The notes beneath the pieces are model-generated. The model was not told the DNA's origin. It saw only the letters and a list, made by a program, of their open reading frames with translations, and ran no database searches. From CAYFUF01 sp964394795 (GTDB taxonomy: Bacteria > Bacillota > Clostridia > Tissierellales > Peptoniphilaceae): a stretch of 7,931 nucleotides of DNA. The translations under genes were made by a program, and so were the position numbers. Shown piece by piece: positions 1-5,585 of the stretch. The DNA is taken from NCBI GenBank assembly GCA_964394795.1, contig CAYMYX010000055.1:1-7931 (forward strand), in the 5' to 3' direction. Each line of letters begins with the position of its first letter. Within the stretch, counting starts at the first letter, position 1.

Positions 1-101
1 GGTGAAAACTTATATACCAAAACGAAAATAAATCGATTTGGTATATAAGGCATAGTGGTAACCAACCAAAACAGGAAATCGCAACTCTCTAGGTTATCAC
101 C
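1..101. repeat. Nested inverted repeats at the left edge, unknown element
   Basis: No gene is seen here. Bases 10-21 and 37-48 form a perfect 12-bp inverted repeat around a 15-base loop. Bases 1-9 pair with 93-101 with one mismatch, enclosing the whole segment. A small palindrome, TGGTAACCA, sits at 56-64. The nesting resembles a multi-branched structured RNA or the end of a small mobile element, but I do not recognise a family and cannot assign a strand. The element may continue to the left of the window. Confidence 0.4.
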
Positions 102-111
102 CCAAAAAGAA

Positions 112-151
112 AGGGCTGTGTCAGAATTTTTAATCATTCTGACACAGCCCT
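112..151 (-). terminator. Strong intrinsic terminator ending the aor-moaD operon, probably bidirectional
   Basis: A perfect 16-bp stem (112-127 with 136-151) encloses an 8-base loop. On the minus strand the stem is followed by a pyrimidine-rich tract with five consecutive T (104-108). On the plus strand it is followed by TCTTTGTCTT, a weaker tract. It lies about 80 bases beyond the stop of the MoaD-like gene, with no gene in between. The intervening stretch holds only a weak 6-bp hairpin at 184-201. Confidence 0.88.
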
Positions 152-233
152 CTTTGTCTTGAATCTTTCCGCAGCCTCGAAAACTCCGGACTAAACTGGA
201 GCGTCTTTGCACGCGGATTCTCTTACTCCCCAA

Positions 234-455
234 TCAACCACCCGCAACTGGTGGATACAATGCCACAATGTCACCATCTTGAAGCTCTGCCTCCGGAGTT
301 TTATGGAAGCCGTTGAGGAGGATGATTCCTATCCCCTCTGCCTCAATCGAAAGGTGGTCGATAACTTCTTGAATTGTGGTAAATTCCTTTTCATCAAGGC
401 TTACTTTCTTTCCACGACCTTCTCTGAAATAGGCATATAAGAGGACGTCAATCAT
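234..455 (-). CDS. moaD: MoaD/ThiS-family small sulfur carrier protein
   Basis: This is a 73-residue ubiquitin-fold sulfur carrier. Proteins of this family are adenylated at a C-terminal Gly-Gly by a MoeB/ThiF-type enzyme, converted to a thiocarboxylate, and donate sulfur. In the MoaD branch the sulfur builds the dithiolene of molybdopterin. The sequence ends exactly in LYPPVAGG, the expected terminal di-glycine, and the length is typical. A GAAGG-like ribosome site lies just before the ATG. It starts 40 bases after the oxidoreductase stop with no terminator between, so the two are very likely co-transcribed. That neighbour needs a bis-pterin tungsten or molybdenum cofactor, which favours a MoaD role, perhaps dedicated to this enzyme, over ThiS. 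The family call is firm. The choice of pathway is inferred from the neighbour. Confidence 0.87.
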   Translation of the reverse strand: MIDVLLYAYFREGRGKKVSLDEKEFTTIQEVIDHLSIEAEGIGIILLNGFHKTPEAELQDGDIVALYPPVAGG

Positions 456-495
456 ATTACCTTCTTATCTAACTTTCTCCACTAAGAGAAAAGAA

Positions 496-2301
496 TTAGT
501 TTAAACCAAGTTCTTCTAATCGTTCTTCGCTTGGGAAAGCTTCTTCCCAACCTCTCTCCTTGTAGTAGTCGCCAAGCATTTCATCTAGTCTGGAGACCAT
601 ACCTTGAGATGGGCCATTGGTGATTGGTTCTTCGGTCAACCGCTTTGGCAAGCTATCTTCATTTGCTTCCATGCCAGCTTCCTTGTTGAATAAGCGCTCG
701 AGGTTGTAGATACGCTCGCCGGCTTGAAGTAGGTCGGCTGGTGTGAGGTCGGAACCAGTTGCCGCATTATAAAGTGCGGTATATTCATCTGCGCCAAGGG
801 CAAATGAAGTGAATAAGCAGAGACCTAAGGAGTCGATGGCTGCTGTCAAATCTTGGAAAGTTTTAACCAAGAGACCCTTGCCTTCGATTTCCGTACGATC
901 AGCCAGACCTGGTAAACCAAGGATTTCTGGAGAGATGGTATATCCGCGGACATGGCAACCACCACGGTTGGAAGTCGCATAGTTCAAACCAATACCTTGG
1001 ATTGCTCGGCCATCATATGCTGGTAGTTCAAGTTTCTTTGAGGCCATAGAGAACTCAGGATGTCCATACTTCTCGGTCAACGCCGCTGAACCATCAGCCA
1101 TTAATGAAGCTAGTTCGCCGTTGCCTTGACCCATTAGCTTGGTCCACTCAACGATTGCTTCAGCGTCTCCCCACTTCAGTGATGGAAGACCTTCTAAGTC
1201 CGCATCAGTGATTGCTCCCTTTTCATATAGTTCCATTGCGGCAGCAAGCGTACATGGTGCACTGATGGCATCTAGGCCATATTCATTACAATAATAGTTT
1301 GCTTCATTGATTGCCTTGAGATCGTTCACGCCACAGTTGGATCCATATGCCCATAGTGGTTCATACTCAGGACCGCCAACTTCAGCACCTTCATGTTCAA
1401 TAACACGGCCGCAACCGATTGGGCAACGGTGGCAGTGGTAGTTCTTAACTAAGTACTCATCGTGTAGCGCTTCACCGGAGATTGCTTCGGCATCGTCAAA
1501 TTGAGATTGTTGCCAGTTGTTGGTTGGTAGCGCACCAACGCCGTTGATGATGTTGACAAGGATTGCGGTACCGTAGGTTGGCAAACCAGTTGAAAGAACC
1601 GTATTCTCTTTGATTTTAGCCATCGATTCCTTAAATGCCTTGGACATCGCATCTTTATCTTGTGGCTCAATTACACCCTTGGTTGCAATAACCGTGATTG
1701 CCTTTAGGTTTTTTGAACCCATAACTGCACCCAAACCACCACGGCCAGCTGCACGGTCTTCGTCGTTCATGATACAGGATATCTTGGATAAGTGTTCGCC
1801 GGCAGGTCCGATGGCCAACGTTGAAGACTTATCTCCATGAACTTCCTCTAATTTTCCGGTAAGCTCACGTAAGGTAGTACCCCATAACTCTTCTGCTTCG
1901 ATAATTTCGATGTGGTCATCTTCGATGAACAGTCGAACTGGTTTATCCGCTTTACCTTCAACGATCAATGCATCGATGCCGGAATACTTTAACTTCGCAC
2001 CCCAAACACCACCGGAGTTAGCAGAACCAATGCGGTTATTTAATGGTTGTTTGCTGACGACCATGAAACGACCTGCACATGGTGAGTTCGTTCCAGTTAA
2101 TGGGCCTGTAATGAAGACTAACTTGTTCTCTTCAGAAAGTGGATCTACCTTAGCTACACCGTCGTCATAGAGCCACTTCGTTCCAAGACCACGGCCACCT
2201 AAATACTTCTTTGCTTCTTCAGGATCGATATTTTCCCTTGTGATTGACCTATCCGTCAAATTAATACGGACAAGATTGTAATGATACGCATTGTGTTCCA
2301 T
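496..2301 (-). CDS. aor: Tungsten-type aldehyde:ferredoxin oxidoreductase
   Basis: A 601-residue cytoplasmic enzyme of the AOR family. The family oxidises aldehydes to carboxylic acids, reducing ferredoxin, at a bis-pterin tungsten centre beside a [4Fe-4S] cluster; in some acetogens it can run in reverse. The N-terminal domain shows GGRGLG (about 35-40) and the pterin-binding AGRGGLGAVMGSKNLKAI stretch (about 185-202). Cluster cysteines are visible as C290-x2-C293-x3-C297 plus C495 in DSLGLC. Glu312 and His450 (GGCHVRGY) lie almost where Glu313 and His448 lie in the Pyrococcus furiosus enzyme. The frame is open to 2382, but the start is set at 2301: an AAGGAG site lies 6 bases upstream, and an earlier start would translate the terminator hairpin. 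It is preceded by a riboswitch-like leader and followed by a moaD-like gene. Tungsten rather than molybdenum, and the physiological aldehyde, are family-based inferences. Confidence 0.93.
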   Translation of the reverse strand: MEHNAYHYNLVRINLTDRSITRENIDPEEAKKYLGGRGLGTKWLYDDGVAKVDPLSEENKLVFITGPLTGTNSPCAGRFMVVSKQPLNNRIGSANSGGVWGAKLKYSGIDALIVEGKADKPVRLFIEDDHIEIIEAEELWGTTLRELTGKLEEVHGDKSSTLAIGPAGEHLSKISCIMNDEDRAAGRGGLGAVMGSKNLKAITVIATKGVIEPQDKDAMSKAFKESMAKIKENTVLSTGLPTYGTAILVNIINGVGALPTNNWQQSQFDDAEAISGEALHDEYLVKNYHCHRCPIGCGRVIEHEGAEVGGPEYEPLWAYGSNCGVNDLKAINEANYYCNEYGLDAISAPCTLAAAMELYEKGAITDADLEGLPSLKWGDAEAIVEWTKLMGQGNGELASLMADGSAALTEKYGHPEFSMASKKLELPAYDGRAIQGIGLNYATSNRGGCHVRGYTISPEILGLPGLADRTEIEGKGLLVKTFQDLTAAIDSLGLCLFTSFALGADEYTALYNAATGSDLTPADLLQAGERIYNLERLFNKEAGMEANEDSLPKRLTEEPITNGPSQGMVSRLDEMLGDYYKERGWEEAFPSEERLEELGLN

Positions 2302-2307
2302 AGAGTT

Positions 2308-2313
2308 CTCCTT
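2308..2313 (-). promoter_or_regulatory. Shine-Dalgarno site fixing the aor start
   Basis: AAGGAG on the minus strand lies 6 bases before the ATG at 2301. It decides against the longer frame beginning at 2382, whose extra 27 residues would be encoded by the leader hairpins and look nothing like an AOR N-terminus. Confidence 0.85.
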
Positions 2314-2326
2314 TATTCTACGCAAT

Positions 2327-2349
2327 AAAAAACAGGACTCGCGTCCTGT
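2327..2349 (-). terminator. Attenuator (leader terminator) in front of aor
   Basis: ACAGGAC (2349-2343) pairs with GTCCTGT (2338-2332) around a GCGA tetraloop, and the stem runs straight into TTTTTTATT on the minus strand. This is a textbook intrinsic terminator, but it lies between the aor promoter and the aor start, so it must be conditional if aor is to be expressed. Its 5' arm is shared with a competing upstream hairpin (2341-2380). Confidence 0.82.
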
Positions 2350-2380
2350 CGTAGACAAAATAGGCATGCTGGCAGGACGC
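2341..2380 (-). promoter_or_regulatory. Antiterminator hairpin competing with the aor leader terminator
   Basis: GCGTCCTG (2380-2373) pairs perfectly over 8 bp with CAGGACGC (2348-2341). The second arm contains six of the seven bases of the terminator 5' arm, so the two hairpins cannot form together. A third small hairpin, CGCAAT/ATTGCG (2392-2387 with 2383-2378), overlaps the first three bases of the antiterminator and may link aptamer state to the choice. Pairings are read directly. The switching direction is not known. Confidence 0.72.
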
Positions 2381-2398
2381 AATGAAATTGCGATTCCT

Positions 2399-2484
2399 TT
2401 CCAAGCATGGGAGGCTCTTCTGTTTCCATCAGAACCCGTTGGTAAGCCGCCATGGATTTTTCTTTAGGCCATCTTACTCGGAAC
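2399..2484 (-). promoter_or_regulatory. Moco/Tuco-family riboswitch aptamer upstream of aor
   Basis: The minus-strand RNA folds by eye into one nested stack. P1 pairs 2483-2477 with 2405-2399, P2 pairs 2454-2450 with 2410-2406, an inner stem pairs 2448-2444 with 2417-2413, and an apical stem pairs 2434-2430 with 2422-2418 and carries a GGAAA loop. The strand contains CCGAG near the 5' end, CCATGG, and GCCTCCCATG on the 3' side, which I recall as hallmarks of the Moco RNA motif. The junction between P1 and P2 (2476-2455) is short and has no clear hairpin. That would fit the compact variants proposed to sense the tungsten cofactor, as expected ahead of an AOR gene. Recognition is from memory of the consensus. 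The structure and context support it independently. Confidence 0.75.
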
Positions 2485-2492
2485 CTATCTTG

Positions 2493-2521
2493 ATTATATC
2501 GTTTTCCTGCCAGAATTTCAA
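2493..2521 (-). promoter_or_regulatory. Sigma-A promoter of the riboswitch-aor-moaD operon
   Basis: TTGAAA (2521-2516), a 17-base spacer and a perfect TATAAT (2498-2493) lie on the minus strand, 31 bases after the SRAP stop. Transcription would start near 2486-2488, a few bases ahead of aptamer stem P1. The 5' leader is therefore about 185 bases and is taken up almost entirely by the aptamer and its hairpins. Confidence 0.8.
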
Positions 2522-2552
2522 CAAAGTATTAGCAACTTTTATCAACAAATCA

Positions 2553-3152
2553 CTACTTCTTTAATAGTGAATCCATACTCATCTGTTGACGATCAAATTC
2601 TCTTCTCAAAGCTTCGTGAGAGTAGTCTAGCAAATTTCCTAGTTTTCCTTCATCCCAGATCCAACTTTCAATCTGTTCTTGCTCGAAAAGAAGAGGCATC
2701 CTGTGGTGCACATCCTCCATACCTTCAACAGCATCTCTGGTGAGCATAACAAATCTCGTCTCACCATCGAATTCATCATAAATACCTGCAGCAAAAAGGT
2801 AGTCCCCCTGATTAGGATGAAATTCAATTTTTTCTTTTTCCTTGTTCCATTCAAAGTAGTAAGACATGGGAATTATTGCCCGCCTACTCTCAACACCAGC
2901 TTTAAATGTCCGCTTCTCACGAACCGTCTCGCTTCTCGCATTGATGATAGTTTGGCCTTTCTTTAAACCGGGATATCCCCAAATATAGCTCGTCAACACA
3001 AGATCATCCCCTTCAGCAACAATGATGGGCACCTCGTTCGTCGGAAAGATTTCACCAGTCTTAACTTTCTCCTCGCTATCTAACTTCACTTTCTCTACCA
3101 TCCGCCCGATTCCTTCAAGCATATCGTCTTGGATGTAATAACGTCCGCACAT
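2553..3152 (-). CDS. yedK: SRAP-family (YedK/HMCES) abasic-site DNA-protein crosslinking protein
   Basis: A 199-residue member of the SOS-response-associated peptidase family. Family members react through the Cys2 amine and thiol with abasic sites in single-stranded DNA and form a stable thiazolidine crosslink that protects the lesion. The hallmarks are all present: Cys2 right after the initiator Met (MCGRY), Asn71 in NARSE, Glu101 in YYFEW, and His150 in HHRMP, matching C2, N75, E105 and H160 of E. coli YedK. The domain fills the protein at near-usual length. Start choice is certain because Cys2 must follow Met. A GGGGAGG ribosome site (3164-3158) overlaps the rtcB stop, so translation is probably coupled to the RNA ligase upstream. 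No SOS (LexA) box of its own is seen. Confidence 0.93.
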   Translation of the reverse strand: MCGRYYIQDDMLEGIGRMVEKVKLDSEEKVKTGEIFPTNEVPIIVAEGDDLVLTSYIWGYPGLKKGQTIINARSETVREKRTFKAGVESRRAIIPMSYYFEWNKEKEKIEFHPNQGDYLFAAGIYDEFDGETRFVMLTRDAVEGMEDVHHRMPLLFEQEQIESWIWDEGKLGNLLDYSHEALRREFDRQQMSMDSLLKK

Positions 3153-3163
3153 TGGAACCTCCC

Positions 3164-4273
3164 CTAAGCCTTAAAATTATATATTGGCTTGATATGTTTC
3201 TCGATCTCCGCAGTCTCCTCGATGACATCCATAATCGCCTCCTTTGGCTTATATGCCGCCGGTGCCTCATCCAAGGATCCCTTATTCACCGATGTCGTAA
3301 AAATCCCTTCCATCGACTTCTCAAACTCTTTCAAACTAAGAATATCTCGAGCCATCTTCCTCGACAGCACCCTTCCCGCCCCATGGGGCGCCGAATAGTT
3401 CCAGTCCTTGTTTCCCTTGCCCCGAGCGATCAACGCGCCGTCCTTCATGCTCAGAGGTATCAACAGCTTCTCCCCTTCTTGAGCCGATACGGCACCCTTT
3501 CGCACCATCCTCGTCCCTTCCTCAATATAGTTATGGACGGTTTCGAAATATTCTCTATCTTCCAGATCAAGCCCAAAGGTCTTCTCCATAATAACTTGGG
3601 CCATAAGCTTGCGATTCAACTTCGCATAATCCTGGGCGATACTCATATCATGCAGATAACTTTCGGCCCCGTAGCCCTCCAGATAGGCCAAGTCCCTTGG
3701 AATGTCTCGTCTAGCTGAATCTCGTTTTCCTTCTTCAATTGCCTTTTTCTGGTAAATGGATGCAACCTGATGGCCAAAGTTTCTGGACCCGCTGTGTATA
3801 ATGAGGTACCGTTTACCATCTTCATCTTCGTCAACCTCAATGAAATGGTTGCCTCCACCCAATGTAGCCAATGACTTTTCCAACCGACTGACATTATCTA
3901 ATTGGTGATAAATGCCGAGTTCCTTGAACTCTGGAAAGCTAACTAACTTCTTATTTCGTACATTAAATCCCGAAGGGATGTGTTCTCGAATTACCTTATC
4001 TAACTTTTGGAAGTCCATCTCCAATTCGCCCAACTCGACGGTGAGCATACCGCACCCGATATCTACACCCACCAAGTTCGGCACGATCTGTTCCTTCATA
4101 TCTGCAGTAAAGCCAATAACCGATCCTGCTCCTGCATGGGCATCGGGCATGATTCGTATCGTGGACGATTCCATAAAGGGTTGATCCAATAAATTGTTCA
4201 CTTGGTCAACGGTAATGTCGTCAATATGGTCGCCATAGATGATGGCTTCGTTGTATTTGCCTTGTAGTTTCAT
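3164..4273 (-). CDS. rtcB: RtcB-type tRNA/RNA-splicing ligase
   Basis: A 369-residue GTP- and Mn(II)-dependent RNA ligase that joins 2',3'-cyclic or 3'-phosphate ends to 5'-OH ends through a guanylylated histidine. Family motifs run in order: MPDAHAG (42-48), the metal cysteine in GVDIGCGM (Cys74), GGGNHF (139-144), HSGSRNFG (His160), and SAPHGAGR, where His297 is the likely GMP-accepting residue. It is shorter than E. coli RtcB (about 408) but has every catalytic motif. The frame extends to 4360, yet the start is placed at 4273: an AAAGGAG site lies 6 bases before it and MKLQGKYNEA resembles a normal family N-terminus, while the extension crosses a hairpin. The stop is 11 bases before the SRAP gene. 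No archease or PrfH gene is visible. The target in this cell, tRNA or stress-cleaved rRNA/mRNA, cannot be told. Confidence 0.94.
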   Translation of the reverse strand: MKLQGKYNEAIIYGDHIDDITVDQVNNLLDQPFMESSTIRIMPDAHAGAGSVIGFTADMKEQIVPNLVGVDIGCGMLTVELGELEMDFQKLDKVIREHIPSGFNVRNKKLVSFPEFKELGIYHQLDNVSRLEKSLATLGGGNHFIEVDEDEDGKRYLIIHSGSRNFGHQVASIYQKKAIEEGKRDSARRDIPRDLAYLEGYGAESYLHDMSIAQDYAKLNRKLMAQVIMEKTFGLDLEDREYFETVHNYIEEGTRMVRKGAVSAQEGEKLLIPLSMKDGALIARGKGNKDWNYSAPHGAGRVLSRKMARDILSLKEFEKSMEGIFTTSVNKGSLDEAPAAYKPKEAIMDVIEETAEIEKHIKPIYNFKA

Positions 4274-4279
4274 TGGATA

Positions 4280-4286
4280 CTCCTTT
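4280..4286 (-). promoter_or_regulatory. Shine-Dalgarno site fixing the rtcB start
   Basis: AAAGGAG on the minus strand lies 6 bases before the ATG at 4273. It excludes the frame-maximal start at 4360, which would read through the 4317-4345 hairpin. Confidence 0.82.
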
Positions 4287-4316
4287 CTAGTTAATTGCAA
4301 TTCCATAGGAATGGAA

Positions 4317-4345
4317 AAGGGGATGTACTTACGTATTATCCCCTT
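4317..4345 (-). terminator. Hairpin between the lipoprotein gene and rtcB, possible weak terminator
   Basis: AAGGGGAT (4345-4338) pairs perfectly with ATCCCCTT (4324-4317) around a 13-base loop, followed by only two further T on the minus strand (TTTT in all, 4318-4315). A second small inverted repeat (AATTGA/TCAATT) precedes it. It probably separates the accessory pair from rtcB at least partly, although the U-tract is short and termination may be leaky. Confidence 0.5.
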
Positions 4346-4364
4346 AATTGAGTGGTTCATTCAA
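4335..4364 (-). promoter_or_regulatory. Possible promoter for rtcB-SRAP
   Basis: TTGAAT (4364-4359), an 18-base spacer and GATAAT (4340-4335) lie on the minus strand between the lipoprotein stop and rtcB. The -10 overlaps the hairpin at 4317-4345, so one of the two roles may be secondary. Spacing and match are acceptable but not decisive. Confidence 0.35.
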
Positions 4365-4367
4365 TTG

Positions 4368-5585
4368 TTATAGCCCAGCGCTCTCAATAAACATGTTAGC
4401 AAAGTTCTGCCAGAATTCTTTCTCAATTCCGTCTTCAATTCCCTCAGTACGTTCTGTTGAAATATTTCCGAATTCTTGATTCTCTTTTAATATAACTAAT
4501 GTACTATCAGCTTCCTCTCCGATATGGTGAAGTTGGTAAGGCTTGTTAGTTTCTGGATCAATGGGCGGCAAGCCATCTTTCATTCTTTCTAAATTGCTTA
4601 TCTCTGTTCCATCAGAAAGTACACTCAGATACGCGATATCTATATCTTGAATCAGGGCAGTTTTCCCATTAACAATTTTCGTTTTTAGGCCTGCATTTTT
4701 ATAGATTTCGTATTCGCTATAATTCTCCATCTCAGAAATGACATCCAATGGCCACTTTGAGTCCCTCTGAATACGACTAGCATCACTCATGCTTATGTCA
4801 CTCTTTTTATCATCTTGAAAATTTATTAAGGAACTACTTTCATCTAAAATCTTACCAGCAAATGCGGTCCACTTGTACTCGCTAGCTAAACTCTTCACAC
4901 CAGATTCAACACCTTTATTGACATCGCCTGAACCAACACCTAGAACTACTGCTGAAATTAAGGCACGAACTATCTTAGGAGATTCACTGGCAAGTATCTT
5001 AGCGACCTTTGCAGAACCGGCGAAAAAAGTAGTGATAGCTGCTGGAGCTCCGACCGCACTAGCAGCAGTAGTTACGGTAACACAAACTAATACAATCCCT
5101 GTGCCTACTGCAAGATCTGTGAGCATTTTCCCTACATCAAACTCTTCAAGTTCTTCCTGTTCTTGGACTACGGTTGTTCCGTCTTCACCCAGGGTAAAGA
5201 CATATTTCTTTCCCTCAAACACCTCATCTAACTCAGCTATGGTATAACCAAAGAAAATATTGGACTTTGAATTATATGCTAATTCTTCTAAATACTCTTT
5301 TGAAATGTAGACTGCTTCCACGTCTTCGACGATATATTCATCGCTATCAAGTGAGTCAATAGCTTCCCGATATACGGCGTCTTCGACATAAGTGAGCAAT
5401 TCAGAATCATTGAGAGATTCATATTCTGGTTCAAATTCTACAAGTTCCATGACTACAGGTTCATTTATGGAACTACTGACTACCTCCGAACTACTAACCT
5501 CCGATGAACTTGTTTCCGTTTGTGAGGGAGCGCAAGCGGTAAGCACCATCACTAAACTTAGACAGATGGCTACTACGCGTCTCAT
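4368..5585 (-). CDS. Lipoprotein with LHH-like (HNH/ENDO VII) nuclease toxin C-terminus
   Basis: A 405-residue predicted lipoprotein. Residues 1-17 are a signal peptide with lipobox LTA-Cys18, so the protein should be anchored outside the membrane. A Ser/Glu-rich linker (19-40) follows, then an acidic region (about 45-150) containing ISKEYLEELAYNS and FGYTIAELDE, then a Gly/Ala-rich hydrophobic stretch (about 157-191) like the pre-toxin regions of secreted effectors. The last 130 residues (WPLDVISEM, EYEIYKNAGL, NGKTALIQDIDI, NLERMKDGLPPIDP, QLHHIGEEADS, final KEFWQNFA) follow the pattern I recall for the LHH nuclease module of bacterial polymorphic toxins, with His353-His354. The histidines expected further downstream are not seen, so activity is uncertain. 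Its ATG overlaps the upstream stop (ATGA), and a GAGGA site lies 6 bases away. No immunity gene follows before rtcB. Confidence 0.65.
   Translation of the reverse strand: MRRVVAICLSLVMVLTACAPSQTETSSSEVSSSEVVSSSINEPVVMELVEFEPEYESLNDSELLTYVEDAVYREAIDSLDSDEYIVEDVEAVYISKEYLEELAYNSKSNIFFGYTIAELDEVFEGKKYVFTLGEDGTTVVQEQEELEEFDVGKMLTDLAVGTGIVLVCVTVTTAASAVGAPAAITTFFAGSAKVAKILASESPKIVRALISAVVLGVGSGDVNKGVESGVKSLASEYKWTAFAGKILDESSSLINFQDDKKSDISMSDASRIQRDSKWPLDVISEMENYSEYEIYKNAGLKTKIVNGKTALIQDIDIAYLSVLSDGTEISNLERMKDGLPPIDPETNKPYQLHHIGEEADSTLVILKENQEFGNISTERTEGIEDGIEKEFWQNFANMFIESAGL

Noticed and set aside
207..440. 77-codon plus-strand open frame
   Set aside because: It is antisense to the MoaD-like gene, which has a family-typical length and the terminal Gly-Gly.
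234..455. ThiS (thiamine sulfur carrier) assignment
   Set aside because: The family is shared, but no thiamine genes are nearby and the gene is coupled to a pterin-cofactor enzyme, so MoaD-like is preferred.
2302..2382. N-terminal extension of the oxidoreductase to 2382
   Set aside because: The extra 27 codons are made of the antiterminator and terminator hairpins. The strong ribosome site supports the start at 2301.
2382..2564. 60-codon plus-strand open frame
   Set aside because: It lies wholly across the riboswitch leader and promoter, and the pairing pattern explains the sequence better than coding does.
3152..3718. 188-codon plus-strand open frame
   Set aside because: It is antisense to rtcB, whose motifs are unmistakable, and its composition is a shadow of that gene.
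4274..4360. N-terminal extension of RtcB to 4360
   Set aside because: The extension has no ribosome site, crosses a hairpin and contains non-family sequence. AAAGGAG fixes the start at 4273.
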